Source: Rhizobium sp. BK316 (GTDB lineage: Bacteria > Pseudomonadota > Alphaproteobacteria > Rhizobiales > Rhizobiaceae). Taken from it: a stretch of 64,000 nucleotides of DNA. A program made the position numbers and the translations under genes. The DNA is taken from contig NZ_JACHZR010000002.1 in NCBI RefSeq assembly GCF_014193695.1, forward strand, positions 1-64,000. Direction: 5' to 3'. Below the pieces are notes generated by a model that was given only the letters and a program-made list of their open reading frames with translations, had not been told where the DNA came from and searched no databases. Of the stretch, positions 48,200-58,792 are shown one piece after another. How positions within the stretch are numbered: position 1 is the stretch's first letter; every line of letters begins with the position of its first letter.

Positions 48200-49132
48200 T
48201 CAGCCGAAAACGCGCTTCGGCCGGAATTCGCCCTGTCCGATCTCGCCGATCGCGATCAGCCTGCCGCGTGCCGTCGCATAGGCTTCGCTTTCGGCAACCG
48301 GTGCATCGCGGCCACGCACCAGGATCGGATTGCCCATCTTTAGACGGTGCGCCTGGTCGTCGCTGATAACAAGGTGCGGCAGGGCCGATAGCGCTTCGCA
48401 GGTGTCGATCAGCAGGGCGTCGAGCGCGGCAAGGCGCTCATCCATGTCCTCGATCTCTTCAAGCGCGGTGAGTTTTGCAAGCGGCACCATCGTCTCTTCG
48501 GCGAAAGGTGCTACGAAGGTACGGCGCAGGCCGGAAATATGACCGTAGCAGCCGAGTTCGCGGCCGAAATCGCGGGCAAGCGCCCGCACATAGGTACCCT
48601 TGCCGCATTCCACCTCGAAATGCGCCGTATCGGCATCCGGGCAGGCAAGAAGCGTCAGACGATGAACCTCGACTTCGCGCGAAGGTATCTCGACCGCCTC
48701 GCCGTCGCGCGCCAGATCGTAGGCGCGTTCCCCTGCGATCTTGATGGCGGAAAACTGCGGCGGAACCTGGCTGATCGTGCCGATATAGGCAGGCAGGATA
48801 TCGCGGATCTGCTGCTCGCTCGGGCGCTTGTCGGAGCTCTGCGTAACCTCGCCCTCGAGGTCGTCGGTCGCCCGCTCCTCGCCCCAACTGACAGTGAATT
48901 CGTAGATCTTGCGGCCGTCCATCACGTAGGGAACGGTCTTTGTAGCATCGCCGAGCGCGATCGGCAGCATGCCCGAAGCAAGCGGGTCGAGCGTGCCGGC
49001 ATGGCCGCATTTCTGCGCCTTGAAGAGCCACTTGATCTTGGAAACGGCTTCCGTCGAGCCGAAATCCATCGGCTTGTCGAGGATCAGCCAGCCGGAAATC
49101 GGGCGGCCCTTGGGTTTGCGTGGTTTGGACAT
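48200..49132 (-). CDS. truB: tRNA pseudouridine-55 synthase
   Basis: A 310-residue enzyme forming pseudouridine 55 in the T-loop of tRNAs. The catalytic Asp is in [12 protein letters not shown] near residue 49, preceded by SGWLILDKP at the N-terminus. [13 protein letters not shown] near 190 is also conserved. It follows rbfA by 12 bases in the conserved infB-rbfA-truB group. Confidence 0.96.
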   Translation of the reverse strand: MSKPRKPKGRPISGWLILDKPMDFGSTEAVSKIKWLFKAQKCGHAGTLDPLASGMLPIALGDATKTVPYVMDGRKIYEFTVSWGEERATDDLEGEVTQSSDKRPSEQQIRDILPAYIGTISQVPPQFSAIKIAGERAYDLARDGEAVEIPSREVEVHRLTLLACPDADTAHFEVECGKGTYVRALARDFGRELGCYGHISGLRRTFVAPFAEETMVPLAKLTALEEIEDMDERLAALDALLIDTCEALSALPHLVISDDQAHRLKMGNPILVRGRDAPVAESEAYATARGRLIAIGEIGQGEFRPKRVFG

Positions 49133-49144
49133 CGGCGTCTTCTG

Positions 49145-49546
49145 TTATTCGTCGTCATTGTCGAGATCGCGGCTCACCTCGGGCGAGCGCAGCAGGTCAT
49201 CGATCTTCTTGTAGTTGTCGAAGCTGGTATCGTCGCGGAAGCGAACTTCCGGCATGTATTTCATCTGCCGGAGCTGCGGGCCGAGCCGGCCACGGATGAA
49301 CTTCGCGTTGCGGTTCAGCGCGTCGATGACGATCGTGTGGTCGGAAACGCCGAGCGGCGTCACATAGGCTGTCGCGATCTTGAGGTCGGGCGACATGCGC
49401 ACTTCGGAGATCGAAATTACGGTCGCTTCGATGATGTCGTTGCGGACTTCGCCACGCTGCAGCACCTGAGTGATCGCTGCGCGAACCTGCTCGCCGACGC
49501 GCAGCATGCGCTGCGATGGTGCCGAGGTTGTGGGTCTTGTTGCCAT
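49145..49546 (-). CDS. rbfA: Ribosome-binding factor A
   Basis: A 133-residue KH-like protein for late 16S rRNA maturation, important in the cold. The [21 protein letters not shown] start and [22 protein letters not shown] block are family signatures. It lies between infB and truB. Confidence 0.95.
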   Translation of the reverse strand: MATRPTTSAPSQRMLRVGEQVRAAITQVLQRGEVRNDIIEATVISISEVRMSPDLKIATAYVTPLGVSDHTIVIDALNRNAKFIRGRLGPQLRQMKYMPEVRFRDDTSFDNYKKIDDLLRSPEVSRDLDNDDE

Positions 49547-49568
49547 TGTTCTTTATCCCAAAAGGATC

Positions 49569-49596
49569 GGGCGCCGGACTGGATCATCCGGCGCCC
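49569..49596 (-). terminator. Hairpin between infB and rbfA
   Basis: GGGCGCCGGA (49569-49578) pairs with TCCGGCGCCC (49587-49596), then GATCCTTTTG on the minus strand. Because rbfA and truB follow in the same direction it may act as an attenuator rather than a full stop. Confidence 0.65.
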
Positions 49597-49621
49597 GCCC
49601 AAGATTTCAATCGTGGCCCGA

Positions 49622-52387
49622 TCAGAGCGTGCGCGTGATGTGCTCGACGCGGAAGCACTCGATGACGTCGCCGACACGCATATCTTCGTAGTTCTCGAAG
49701 GCCATGCCGCACTCCTGACCCATCGGCACTTCGGCGACTTCGTCCTTGAAGCGCTTGAGTGTCTTGAGCTTGCCTTCGTGCACGACGACGTTGTCGCGGA
49801 TGAGGCGGACGCCCGCGCCACGCTCGACCTTGCCTTCGACGACGCGGCAACCTGCGACCTTGCCGACCTTGGTAATGTTGAACACTTCCAGGATCTCGGC
49901 ATTGCCGATGAAGGTCTCGCGGCGCTCCGGCGAAAGAAGACCCGACATCGCTGCCTTCACGTCATCCACGAGGTCGTAGATGATGTTGTAGTAGCGGATC
50001 TCGATACCCTCGCGCTCGGCGAACTGGCGTGCCTGCGTATTTGCACGAACGTTGAAGCCGATGATGGCAGCGTTCGATGCTTCTGCAAGCGAGATGTCGG
50101 ACTCGGTGATGCCGCCTGCGCCCGAATGAACGATGCGGGCACGAACCTCGTCGGTGCCGAGCTTTTCCAGCGCGCCGGCAATGGCTTCGATTGAGCCCTG
50201 CACGTCGCCCTTGATCACCAGCGGGAACTCCTTGACGCCCGTGGCCTGGAGCTGCGTCATCATCTGTTCCAGCGAACCGCGCTGTCCCGACAGGCGGGCA
50301 GCCGCCTTGTCGCGGGCAAGACGCTGACGATATTCCGAGATTTCGCGGGCGCGGCTTTCGTTCTCGACGACGGCAAACTTGTCGCCTGCCTGTGGCGTGC
50401 CGGAAAGACCGAGAACTTCGACCGGGGTCGCCGGACCGGCTTCCTTCACATGGTCGCCCTTGTCGGTCACCAGGGCGCGTACGCGGCCCCAGACGTCGCC
50501 GGCAACGATGATCTGGCCCGGACGCAGCGTGCCCTTCTGGACAAGCACCGTCGCAACCGCACCGCGACCGCGGTCGAGCTGGGCTTCGATAACCGTGCCT
50601 TCAGCCGTCCGGTTCGGATTGGCCTTGAGGTCGAGAATTTCGGCCTGCAGCAGGATTGCCTCGAGCAGCTTGTCGAGGTTCTTGCCGGTCTTGGCCGAAA
50701 CTTCGACGTCGAGCACTTCACCACCCATGGATTCCACGAAGACTTCGTGCTGCAGAAGTTGGTTACGAACCTTCTGCGGATCGGCCTCGTGCTTGTCGAC
50801 CTTGTTGATCGCCACGATGATCGGAACACCGGCCGCCTTGGCGTGGTTGATCGATTCGATCGTCTGCGGCATCACGCTGTCGTCAGCCGCGACCACCAGG
50901 ATCGCGATGTCGGTGGCCTGCGCCCCGCGGGCACGCATCGCCGTAAAGGCGGCGTGGCCGGGAGTGTCGATGAACGTGATCTTCTGGCCGTTCTGCTCCA
51001 CCTGATAGGCGCCGATATGCTGCGTGATGCCACCGGCTTCGCCGGCGACCACGTTGGCATGGCGGATAGCGTCGAGCAGCGAGGTCTTGCCGTGGTCGAC
51101 GTGGCCCATGATGGTGACGACAGGCGGACGCGAAACCAGTTCGTCCTGTTCGTCGGACACGTTGAAGATGCCGAGTTCGACGTCGGATTCGGATACACGC
51201 CTGACCGTATGGCCGAATTCACCGGCGATGAGTTCAGCGAGGTCGGCGTCGATGACGTCGCCCGGCTTCATCATCTGGCCTTCCTTCATCAGGTACTTGA
51301 TGACGTCAACGGCACGTTCCGACATGCGCTGCGACAGTTCCTGGATGGTGATGGTTTCGGGCAGAACGACTTCGCGGGAGATCTTCTCGCGCGTTTCCTG
51401 CATCTGGCTGCGGCGGAATTTTTCCTGCCGGCGGCGCATGGCCGAAAGCGAACGCCCGCGTGCGTTGCCGTCGTCGTCGACGTCTGCAGTCGTCACGGTC
51501 AGCTTGCCGCGGCGGCGGTCTTCCTCACTCTTCGGGCGGGTTGTCACGGGCTTTGCGGGCTCCGGACGAACCGGGCGGCCGCGGACCGGACCGCCGCGCG
51601 AAGCACCGCGTTCCTCGTCTTCGCCGTCACTCCGGCGACCACGAACGCCTGCCGGTGCACCTGGCGCAGGCCGGGCGGTTGAGGGCGACGGAGCGGTTTC
51701 CGGACGGCGAGCGGCCGGTGCGGATGCGGGTTGCTGCGGACGCGGAGTTTCAACTCGCGCTTCCGCTGCAGGAGCGGCAGGTACCGGTGCTTCGGCCACG
51801 GCTGTTGCTGCGGCCTCGGCCTGGCGTGCTGCCTCTTCGGCAGCGCGCAGCTTGGCCTCTTCCGCTTCGGCAGCCTGACGTGCTGCCTCTTCGACGGCAC
51901 GGCGCTCTTCTTCCTCGGCGCGACGGATGGCGTCCTGTGCGTCACGGACCTGCGCTTCGGCAAGCGCGCGGCGGCGGGCGTCCATTTCCTCAGGCGAAAG
52001 ATGGTTCAGCACCACGGGGCGCGGACGATCCTGCTGGCGCGGCGTCTGGTAGGCTTGCTGCGGACGCTGGTTGGTCTGCTGCGGGCGCTGGTTGTTCTGG
52101 CCGCCGGGTTGTTGAATACGCGGGGCCGGAGCCGGCTGCGGCGGGCGAGCCTGCAAGGGCGCCGGCGCCGGTTCGGGCGCGCGCACCGGAGCTGCGGGAG
52201 CAGGCGTCATCGGCTTTTCGTCTTCAGGGCGCATCGGGCGCCGTTTGCGGGTCTCGACGACGACCGCCTTGGTGCGACCGCGACCCATATCCTGGCGAAC
52301 GGTACCCTGGCTCATCCCTGATGGTTTCAAGGTGAGGGTTTTCTTCCCCGTTACGCTGAGTGTCTTGTCGTCGTTGCTGTCGGTCAT
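49622..52387 (-). CDS. infB: Translation initiation factor IF-2
   Basis: A 921-residue GTPase that brings initiator tRNA to the ribosome. Residues 1 to about 340 are a long, low-complexity linker rich in Ala, Pro, Gln, Arg and Glu, as usual in alphaproteobacteria. The G domain begins near 420 with [13 protein letters not shown] (G1), then DTPGHAAF (G3) and NKVDK (G4). C-terminal domains follow. ATG 52387 ([12 protein letters not shown]) is preferred over 52438, which would add 17 residues unlike the family. Confidence 0.96.
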   Translation of the reverse strand: MTDSNDDKTLSVTGKKTLTLKPSGMSQGTVRQDMGRGRTKAVVVETRKRRPMRPEDEKPMTPAPAAPVRAPEPAPAPLQARPPQPAPAPRIQQPGGQNNQRPQQTNQRPQQAYQTPRQQDRPRPVVLNHLSPEEMDARRRALAEAQVRDAQDAIRRAEEEERRAVEEAARQAAEAEEAKLRAAEEAARQAEAAATAVAEAPVPAAPAAEARVETPRPQQPASAPAARRPETAPSPSTARPAPGAPAGVRGRRSDGEDEERGASRGGPVRGRPVRPEPAKPVTTRPKSEEDRRRGKLTVTTADVDDDGNARGRSLSAMRRRQEKFRRSQMQETREKISREVVLPETITIQELSQRMSERAVDVIKYLMKEGQMMKPGDVIDADLAELIAGEFGHTVRRVSESDVELGIFNVSDEQDELVSRPPVVTIMGHVDHGKTSLLDAIRHANVVAGEAGGITQHIGAYQVEQNGQKITFIDTPGHAAFTAMRARGAQATDIAILVVAADDSVMPQTIESINHAKAAGVPIIVAINKVDKHEADPQKVRNQLLQHEVFVESMGGEVLDVEVSAKTGKNLDKLLEAILLQAEILDLKANPNRTAEGTVIEAQLDRGRGAVATVLVQKGTLRPGQIIVAGDVWGRVRALVTDKGDHVKEAGPATPVEVLGLSGTPQAGDKFAVVENESRAREISEYRQRLARDKAAARLSGQRGSLEQMMTQLQATGVKEFPLVIKGDVQGSIEAIAGALEKLGTDEVRARIVHSGAGGITESDISLAEASNAAIIGFNVRANTQARQFAEREGIEIRYYNIIYDLVDDVKAAMSGLLSPERRETFIGNAEILEVFNITKVGKVAGCRVVEGKVERGAGVRLIRDNVVVHEGKLKTLKRFKDEVAEVPMGQECGMAFENYEDMRVGDVIECFRVEHITRTL

Positions 52388-52489
52388 TCGTTCCCGTTCC
52401 TTCGGACAGGGAACGATGAGACCATCACACCCTGTCAATCACATACAATCGGTCAATGATATTGGGGCCGGCTTCCGCCGGTGACCGCA

Positions 52490-53176
52490 TCATTGTTTTT
52501 GCTGGCCAGCGCCGCCCGGTGCCCGGGACTGACCGCCGTTACGGTACTGTTCGAGCATCTTTGCGCGCTTCACTACACCCTCACCTGCCTGCCCTGCAAG
52601 CACTGCGGCATGGATAAAAGCATTCTGGCCCATCACCCCTTCCATTTCGCTCTCCGAGAAGAGACGGAAAGAAGGTATTTCTTCCTCGGTTTCCATTCCG
52701 AGGTGCCAGGCCTTGCGGGCCTGGTCGATTTTTCTCACGCCATCGGCGGCCGCATCCGTCGAATGGAACACCGCAAGCGCAGCCCCGCTGCGGATTGCGG
52801 CATCCACCTTGGCTGAGCCGGTGACGAGCTGGCCCGCCTTGCGCGCCATGTTCATCATCTGCAGGAGCTGCTGCAAAAACAGCCGCTCAACACGCTCGCC
52901 GAGGTCCTCGGCGGCCTTCACATCGGCCTTGAGCGCGCGGGCGAAGAGCTTCTTCGCCACCGCTCTCTCGACCAGCGACCGGTCGATCTTCACCCAGCAA
53001 CCGCGTCCCGGCAGCTCGCGCTTCAGGTCGGGCACCACCGTCCCGTCAGGGGCGGCCACGAAGCGGATCAGCTCGTCCGGCGATCCGCTTTCGCGTGTTG
53101 CGATGCACATGCGGCCGTTCACGTCGTAACCTTCGAGATCATCGTCCTCAGGAGATGTGTCCGGCGTCGGTGTCAT
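52490..53176 (-). CDS. YlxR-type RNA-binding protein with L7Ae-like domain
   Basis: A 228-residue protein of the nusA-infB cluster. The N-terminal YlxR (DUF448) part has RMCIATRESGSPDELIRF near 22-39 and PGRGCWVKID near 75, and the C-terminal part (about 110-180) resembles an L7Ae/L30e fold (MMNMARKAGQLVTGSAKVDAAI). Its start overlaps the nusA stop (TAATG). Proteins of this group bind RNA and in some bacteria RNase P RNA. The alphaproteobacterial form is longer than the 90-residue Gram-positive one. Confidence 0.88.
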   Translation of the reverse strand: MTPTPDTSPEDDDLEGYDVNGRMCIATRESGSPDELIRFVAAPDGTVVPDLKRELPGRGCWVKIDRSLVERAVAKKLFARALKADVKAAEDLGERVERLFLQQLLQMMNMARKAGQLVTGSAKVDAAIRSGAALAVFHSTDAAADGVRKIDQARKAWHLGMETEEEIPSFRLFSESEMEGVMGQNAFIHAAVLAGQAGEGVVKRAKMLEQYRNGGQSRAPGGAGQQKQ

Positions 53177-54783
53177 TATGCGTCCTGCTCGGCAGCAGCA
53201 TCGGCTTCAACAGCCTCCGCGTCCTTTGCAAGGTCTTCCTCGGTGATCCAGCCGGCGAGCAGGCGGGCCTGCACGACCATCTGTTCGGCTTCGACACGCG
53301 AAATGTCGAACTTCGAGAATAGACCCTCGAACTTCTTCGTCTCGCCATTCTTGCGTTCGGTCCAGCCCACGAGGTCGTCGGCTGCGCAGCCTGCGAAGTC
53401 TTCGATCGTCTTGATGCCGTCCTCGCCGAGCGCGACCATCATCTGGGCGGTTATGCCGTCGATCTGGCGCAGCTCGTCGGAAACGCCGAGGGCCTTGCGC
53501 TTTTCGTCCATCTCGGCTTCGAGCTTCTCCAGGAACTCGCGGGCACGGGTCTGGATTTCCTGCGCGGTGTCTTCGTCGAAACCGTCGATCGAGGAAATTT
53601 CGTCCAGATCGACATAGGCCAGTTCTTCGACGGCGGCGAAGCCTTCCGAAGCAAGGACCTGGCCGACCATCTCGTCGACGTCGAGCGCGTCCATGAAAAG
53701 ATTGGTGCGCTCGTTGAATTCCTTCTGACGGCGCTCGGACTCTTCGGCTTCCGTCATGATGTCGATGTCCCAGCCGGTCAGCTGCGAGGCGAGGCGAACA
53801 TTCTGACCGCGGCGGCCGATGGCGAGCGAAAGCTGCTCGTCCGGAACGACCACTTCGATGCGCTCTGCATCCTCATCGAGAACGACCTTGGCGACTTCAG
53901 CCGGCTGCAGGGCGTTGACGACAAAGGTCGCCGGATCCTGCGACCAGGGAATGATGTCGATCTTCTCGCCCTGGAGTTCTCCAACGACGGCCTGGACGCG
54001 CGAACCGCGCATACCGACGCAGGCGCCGACCGGATCGATGGACGAGTCGTTCGAGATCACTGCGATCTTGGCGCGAGAACCCGGATCGCGGGCAACCGAC
54101 TTCACCTGGATGATGCCGTCGTAAATTTCCGGCACTTCCATGGTGAAGAGCTTCACCATGAACTGCGGATGCGTACGCGACAGGAAAATCTGCGGACCGC
54201 GCTGCTCGCGGCGGACATCATATACGTATGCACGAACGCGATCGCCATAGCGGACATTCTCGCGCGGGATCATTTCGTCACGGCGGATGATGCCTTCGCC
54301 GCGACCGAGGTCGACGATGACGTTGCCGTATTCGACGCGCTTAACCGTGCCGTTGACGATTTCGCCGACGCGGTCCTTGAATTCGTCGAACTGGCGGTCA
54401 CGCTCGGCTTCGCGCACCTTCTGCACGATCACCTGCTTGGCCGACTGTGCGGCGATACGGCCGAAATCCATCGGCGGCAGCGGATCGGCGATGAAGTCGC
54501 CGATGGCGGCGTCCGGGTTGCGGTCGCGGGCGAGCTCCAGCGGGATCTGCGTAGAGTAGTCCTCGGCCTTCTCGACGACTTCGAGCAGACGCTGCAGACG
54601 GATTTCGCCGGTCTTCGGGTTGATGTCGGCGCGGATATTGGATTCGGTACCGTAACGGGAACGTGCCGCCTTCTGGATGGCATCGGCCATCGCGGCAAGC
54701 ACGATCTCGCGGTCGATGACCTTTTCGCGCGCCACTGCATCTGCGATCTGCAGAAGTTCGAGCCGGTTTGCACTGACTGCCAT
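53176..54783 (-). CDS. nusA: Transcription termination/antitermination factor NusA
   Basis: A 535-residue RNA polymerase-associated factor. It has the NusA N-terminal domain (1-125), S1 (about 135-200, GTVKRVEYGNVIVDLG), two KH domains (about 205-345, with DPVGACVGMRGSRVQAV), and C-terminal helix-hairpin-helix acidic repeats (from about 370). The tail is Asp/Glu/Ala-rich. It lies between rimP and the YlxR-type gene, as expected. Confidence 0.97.
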   Translation of the reverse strand: MAVSANRLELLQIADAVAREKVIDREIVLAAMADAIQKAARSRYGTESNIRADINPKTGEIRLQRLLEVVEKAEDYSTQIPLELARDRNPDAAIGDFIADPLPPMDFGRIAAQSAKQVIVQKVREAERDRQFDEFKDRVGEIVNGTVKRVEYGNVIVDLGRGEGIIRRDEMIPRENVRYGDRVRAYVYDVRREQRGPQIFLSRTHPQFMVKLFTMEVPEIYDGIIQVKSVARDPGSRAKIAVISNDSSIDPVGACVGMRGSRVQAVVGELQGEKIDIIPWSQDPATFVVNALQPAEVAKVVLDEDAERIEVVVPDEQLSLAIGRRGQNVRLASQLTGWDIDIMTEAEESERRQKEFNERTNLFMDALDVDEMVGQVLASEGFAAVEELAYVDLDEISSIDGFDEDTAQEIQTRAREFLEKLEAEMDEKRKALGVSDELRQIDGITAQMMVALGEDGIKTIEDFAGCAADDLVGWTERKNGETKKFEGLFSKFDISRVEAEQMVVQARLLAGWITEEDLAKDAEAVEADAAAEQDA

Positions 54784-54843
54784 TGTTCTGTTTCTCCGTC
54801 CTTGACTACCCGGGTTCCCGTCCCTGGAGCTTACGTTGATCGG

Positions 54844-55449
54844 TTATTCTTCGTCGCCCGCTTCGTTCTGGTTCGCAGCCTGTGCCTTTGCCAGCTTGTC
54901 GGCGCGCAGTGCATCGCGGATCAGATCGTCGGTCAGAATGAGTTTGGCATCGCTGAGCGCCGTGAAGGGGATGGTGACCTTCTGCTCTTCGCCGTAGGCA
55001 ACCTGATCGCGTTCGATCGTGAACCCATCGGCGTCCGCTTCGACGATCTTGCCGCGGAAGCGTTTGCGATTGCCGATCATGATCGACGTTTCGCACTTTA
55101 CGAGGTGACCTTGCCAGCGGACGAAATCAGACTTCCGCACCAGAGGGCGGTCGATGCCCGGCGAAGACACTTCGAGATGATACTCTTTATCGATCGGATC
55201 TTCCACATCGAGGACCGGAGAAATCGCCATGGAGACCTGTTCGCAGTCCTCGACGGTCATCGTGCCATCGTTCTTTTCGGCCATGACCTGCATCGTCATG
55301 CCATTCTGGTTGAGCATGCGGACGCGAATGAGGCGGAAACCGATGTCGACGAGGACTGGTTCGATAATGTCGGCAAGACGCTGGTCAAGCCCGGTCTCGG
55401 TGATCAGCCGTGGCTCATGTTGATTGTCTGCGTTTGTCAGATCCGACAA
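54844..55449 (-). CDS. rimP: Ribosome maturation factor RimP
   Basis: A 201-residue factor for 30S subunit assembly. It has the RimP pattern [20 protein letters not shown] near 24-43 and [21 protein letters not shown] near 85-105, a hallmark of the family. It is first of rimP-nusA-ylxR-infB. The tail after residue 175 is charged and Ala-rich, a common alphaproteobacterial extension. Confidence 0.95.
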   Translation of the reverse strand: MSDLTNADNQHEPRLITETGLDQRLADIIEPVLVDIGFRLIRVRMLNQNGMTMQVMAEKNDGTMTVEDCEQVSMAISPVLDVEDPIDKEYHLEVSSPGIDRPLVRKSDFVRWQGHLVKCETSIMIGNRKRFRGKIVEADADGFTIERDQVAYGEEQKVTIPFTALSDAKLILTDDLIRDALRADKLAKAQAANQNEAGDEE

Positions 55450-55693
55450 GCGGTGCGCTCCCTGCGATTTCTGGCATTCGGGGTGATCGCGCTAATAAAA
55501 AAGAGCGGGTCCTTGCGGCCCACTCTTCATCGTACGATCAAGAATTTGAGTGCCATATAGTCCCGTTTTTTAGAAATTGCAAGGTCGGAGGCGATTCCGC
55601 CTCTTCCGCTCTCGCAAGTGCGAGCTAACCTATGGCGAGCATTTGTCTTCTGCATATATTGCTGTTGAGGCATAACGATAAAAGCGGGGGAAC

Positions 55694-57325
55694 GTGGCCT
55701 ATACATCATCGACATTTGCGCCTTTGCGGCATGAGACCTACCGCACCATCTGGTTTGCAAGCCTCGCCTCGAATTTCGGCGGCCTGATCCAGGCCGTCGG
55801 TGCCGCCTGGATGATGACGGTCATCACTTCGTCGGAGGATATGGTTGCGCTGGTCCAGACCTCGACGGCACTGCCGATCATGCTCTTCTCGTTGATCTCG
55901 GGTGCTCTCGCCGACAATTATGATCGGCGCCGGATCATGCTGACGGCGCAATCCGCGATGCTCGTGGTCTCGATCCTGTTGACCGCCTGCGCTATCCTCG
56001 GCTGGGTTACACCCGGATTGCTTCTCTTCTTCACGTTTCTCATCGGCTGCGGTACGGCGCTCAACAATCCCTCCTGGCAGGCCTCGGTTGGCGACATGGT
56101 GCCGCGTGCCGATTTGCCGGACGCGGTCACGCTGAACAGTATGGGTTTCAATATAACCCGCAGCGTCGGTCCGGCGATCGGCGGCGCCATCGTGGCGGCC
56201 GCCGGTGCGGCCGCGGCCTTTGCAGTGAACGCTTTGAGCTACGTTGCGCTCCTCTACGTGCTGTTCCGCTGGCGGCCGAGCACGCCTGCTTCGACACTGC
56301 CGCGCGAAACACTCGGCAGCGCCATTTTTGCCGGCATGCGCTATGTCTCCATGTCGCCCAACCTCGAAAAGATCCTCCTGAGAGGACTGGTATTCGGTAT
56401 CGGCGCGAGTTCTATCCAAGCGCTGCTGCCTGTCGTCGCGCTCGATCTCGTCTCTGGCGGGCCGCTGACCTATGGTTTCATGCTCGGCGCCTTCGGCATT
56501 GGCGCGATCGGCGGTGCCATCCTGAGCACCAGGCTGCGCGAGATGTTCTCCAGCGAGACGATCATCCGCTTGGCCTTTTCAGGCTTTGCATTCAGCGCTG
56601 TGATCGCAGCTCTCAGCCCAAGTGCCGTGCTCACCTCGGCCGGGCTGCTCGTAGCCGGTGCCTGCTGGGTTTCGGCACTTTCGCTCTTCAACATCATCGT
56701 CCAGCTTTCGACGCCGCGCTGGGTGGTCGGCCGCGCTTTGTCGCTTTACCAGACCGTCACCTTCGGCGGCATTGCCGGCGGAAGCTGGCTCTGGGGTATT
56801 GCCGCCGACCGGTATGGTCTTTCGAACGCCCTGCTGATGTCGGCTGCGGTCCTGCTGTTTGGAGTCCTGATCGGCCTACGCTTTTCCATGCCGGCTTTCG
56901 CCTCGCTCAATCTCGATCCGCTGAACCGCTTTATCGAGCCGGCTCTCGGCCTCGATATCACGCCACGCAGCGGCCCGATCGTCATCCAAGTATATTACCA
57001 GATTGCCGATGAGGACTTGGCCGAATTCATGACGCTGATGGAAGAGCGCCGCCGCATCCGTATCCGCGACGGCGCCCGCAACTGGGCGCTGATGCGCGAT
57101 CTTGAAAATCCCGGCCTCTGGACGGAAACCTATCACACGCCGACCTGGGTCGAATATATCAGGCACAATCAGCGCCGCACACAGGCCGATGCCGAAAATA
57201 CCGACCGGCTTCGCGCCTTGCACCGCGGCGACGGTCTGCCGCATGTTCATCGCATGATCGAGCGACAGGCCATACCGCCGGTCGATGACGTCTTTCACAA
57301 GGCGCCGATCGATCTGCATCATTGA
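55694..57325 (+). CDS. MFS exporter, EntS-like (MFS_3 family)
   Basis: A 543-residue major facilitator of the group that includes the enterobactin exporter EntS. About 12 hydrophobic segments fill residues 15-400, with the loop motif ADNYDRRRIML near 72-82 between helices 2 and 3. The last 130 residues (from about 415) are hydrophilic: a segment RSGPIVIQVYYQIADEDLAEF looks like a ferredoxin-fold dimeric alpha-beta barrel fused to the transporter. GTG 55694 has GGGG upstream. Substrate unknown, possibly a siderophore or small secondary metabolite. It converges on the transglycosylase gene. Confidence 0.85.
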   Translation: MAYTSSTFAPLRHETYRTIWFASLASNFGGLIQAVGAAWMMTVITSSEDMVALVQTSTALPIMLFSLISGALADNYDRRRIMLTAQSAMLVVSILLTACAILGWVTPGLLLFFTFLIGCGTALNNPSWQASVGDMVPRADLPDAVTLNSMGFNITRSVGPAIGGAIVAAAGAAAAFAVNALSYVALLYVLFRWRPSTPASTLPRETLGSAIFAGMRYVSMSPNLEKILLRGLVFGIGASSIQALLPVVALDLVSGGPLTYGFMLGAFGIGAIGGAILSTRLREMFSSETIIRLAFSGFAFSAVIAALSPSAVLTSAGLLVAGACWVSALSLFNIIVQLSTPRWVVGRALSLYQTVTFGGIAGGSWLWGIAADRYGLSNALLMSAAVLLFGVLIGLRFSMPAFASLNLDPLNRFIEPALGLDITPRSGPIVIQVYYQIADEDLAEFMTLMEERRRIRIRDGARNWALMRDLENPGLWTETYHTPTWVEYIRHNQRRTQADAENTDRLRALHRGDGLPHVHRMIERQAIPPVDDVFHKAPIDLHH

Positions 57326-57347
57326 GGTCAGGCATGCACGTCAGCTG

Positions 57348-58619
57348 TCACCTCAGCTTGCCTTTCATCGATGCCTCGGGAAAGCATGTGGGCTTCATGC
57401 CGTTCTTTTCCTGCCATTGGCCGATTGAGCGTCGCGTCTTGTAGCCCGGCAATCCGTCCGAACCGCCGACATCGTAACCCTGCCGTTCCAGCGCCTTCTG
57501 CATCGTGGCGACATCCGAGCGCAGCATCTTGCCGACATCGCCCCATTGTCCCTGGAAGGCTCCGGAACCGAAGGCGATGCGGTCGGCAAGGTTGCCGATA
57601 TAGAGGGCATAGAGGTCGGAGTTGTTATATTCCTTGATGATGTAAAAGTTTGGCGTGACGATGAATTCCGGCCCGTCGCGCCCGGCCGGCACCAGCATCA
57701 TGCCCTGTGCCTTCAACTCTCCGGATGGAAAGCCCTTGCCGGAAATACGTTTGATGTCGAGTGACGCCCAGTGGGAGAGCGGCTTGGCAAGATCAGGCCC
57801 TTCCTGTGCGCAGGAGACGGCTTGCGGGATCGTCACCTCGAACCCCCAGTCTCGGTCACGCTGCCAGCCCTTTTTCACGAGGAAATTGGCAATCGAAGCG
57901 AGCGTATCGGGAACCGAGGTCCAGATGTTGCGATGTCCGTCACCATCGAAATCGATGGCATATTTCAGATAGCTCGTCGGCATGAATTGCGGCTGGCCAA
58001 GCGCGCCCGCCGACGATCCCTTGAAGTCTGCAGGGGTCACGTCGCCGCCGTCGAGAATATGCAGCGCAGCGATCAGCTCCATGCGGAACATGTCCTTGCG
58101 CGTCGACATGAACGCCTTGGTCGCTAAAATCTCGACCGCCGAATTGGGTATCTTCGCCGCGCCGAAGCCGGTCTCGCGTCCCCAGATTGCCAGCACGATT
58201 GAGCCCGGCACCCCATAGGTCTTTTCAATGCGGCTGAGCGTCGAGGCATATTGCGAGGCAAGGCCACGCCCGGTCATGGCAAGCCGCTTCAGCCGATCCT
58301 CGTTGAAATAGGGGCCGGGCGAGGAAAATTCCGCCTGGGTCTGTGCCCGTTCCTTCGGCGGCGGAAAGCCGGGAGGGGCGAGATCGGTCAAAGTCCAGTT
58401 CAGTTCGACGCCGGCAAAAGCGGCGCGGAAGGTTTTTTCCGATATGCCGTTCTTCTTCGCGTCCGGCCAGAGATCGGCCTGCACCCATTTTTCGAATTGC
58501 GCTTCTACATCGGCTTTCGAAGGCGCTGCGTAAGAGGGGAGGGGGAGAAGTGCGGTTGCCAAAACGAATGCCAATATCCGCAGCCGCCGCAAAATACCCC
58601 CCTCTGCCCTGCCGGGCAT
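57348..58619 (-). CDS. Lytic murein transglycosylase, MltB-like
   Basis: A 423-residue periplasmic enzyme cleaving peptidoglycan. It has a signal peptide (RRLRILAFVLATALLPLPSYA), the catalytic Glu in AIWGRETGFGAAK near 140, GALGQPQFMPTSYLKYA near 205, and a C-terminal peptidoglycan-binding domain (about 350-410, MQKALERQGYDVGGSDG). The start is uncertain: ATG 58619 or TTG 58592 are both possible and both use purine-rich sequence of an embedded palindromic repeat as ribosome binding site. The frame also extends to ATG 58796, which overlaps the recR stop, but that stretch is just repeat sequence. Confidence 0.88.
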   Translation of the reverse strand: MPGRAEGGILRRLRILAFVLATALLPLPSYAAPSKADVEAQFEKWVQADLWPDAKKNGISEKTFRAAFAGVELNWTLTDLAPPGFPPPKERAQTQAEFSSPGPYFNEDRLKRLAMTGRGLASQYASTLSRIEKTYGVPGSIVLAIWGRETGFGAAKIPNSAVEILATKAFMSTRKDMFRMELIAALHILDGGDVTPADFKGSSAGALGQPQFMPTSYLKYAIDFDGDGHRNIWTSVPDTLASIANFLVKKGWQRDRDWGFEVTIPQAVSCAQEGPDLAKPLSHWASLDIKRISGKGFPSGELKAQGMMLVPAGRDGPEFIVTPNFYIIKEYNNSDLYALYIGNLADRIAFGSGAFQGQWGDVGKMLRSDVATMQKALERQGYDVGGSDGLPGYKTRRSIGQWQEKNGMKPTCFPEASMKGKLR

Positions 58620-58770
58620 CTCCCCCACAGGTGGGGAGATTGGCTGGGCGCGCCATTCTTCGCCAGCTTTCGACGTCTCGACGGGGTAAGCCGTTCGTGA
58701 GGAGGGGGACCCGAGCCGCTCGTGATCTCCCTCCTTGTGGGGGAGATGCCCGGCAGGGCAGAGGGGGGTA
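58595..58770. repeat. 176-bp rhizobial palindromic repeat
   Basis: Two 46-base arms (58595-58640 and 58725-58770) are inverted copies with three mismatches; the outer 35 bases are perfect. The arms carry the purine/pyrimidine-rich CTCTGCCCTGCCGGGCATCT, which I recall as a very frequent dispersed repeat in Rhizobium and related genomes. It lies between recR and mltB and overlaps the N-terminus of the latter. As RNA it would form a long hairpin. Confidence 0.85.
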
Positions 58771-58792
58771 AGTCGCCACATCCTCAGGTCCC

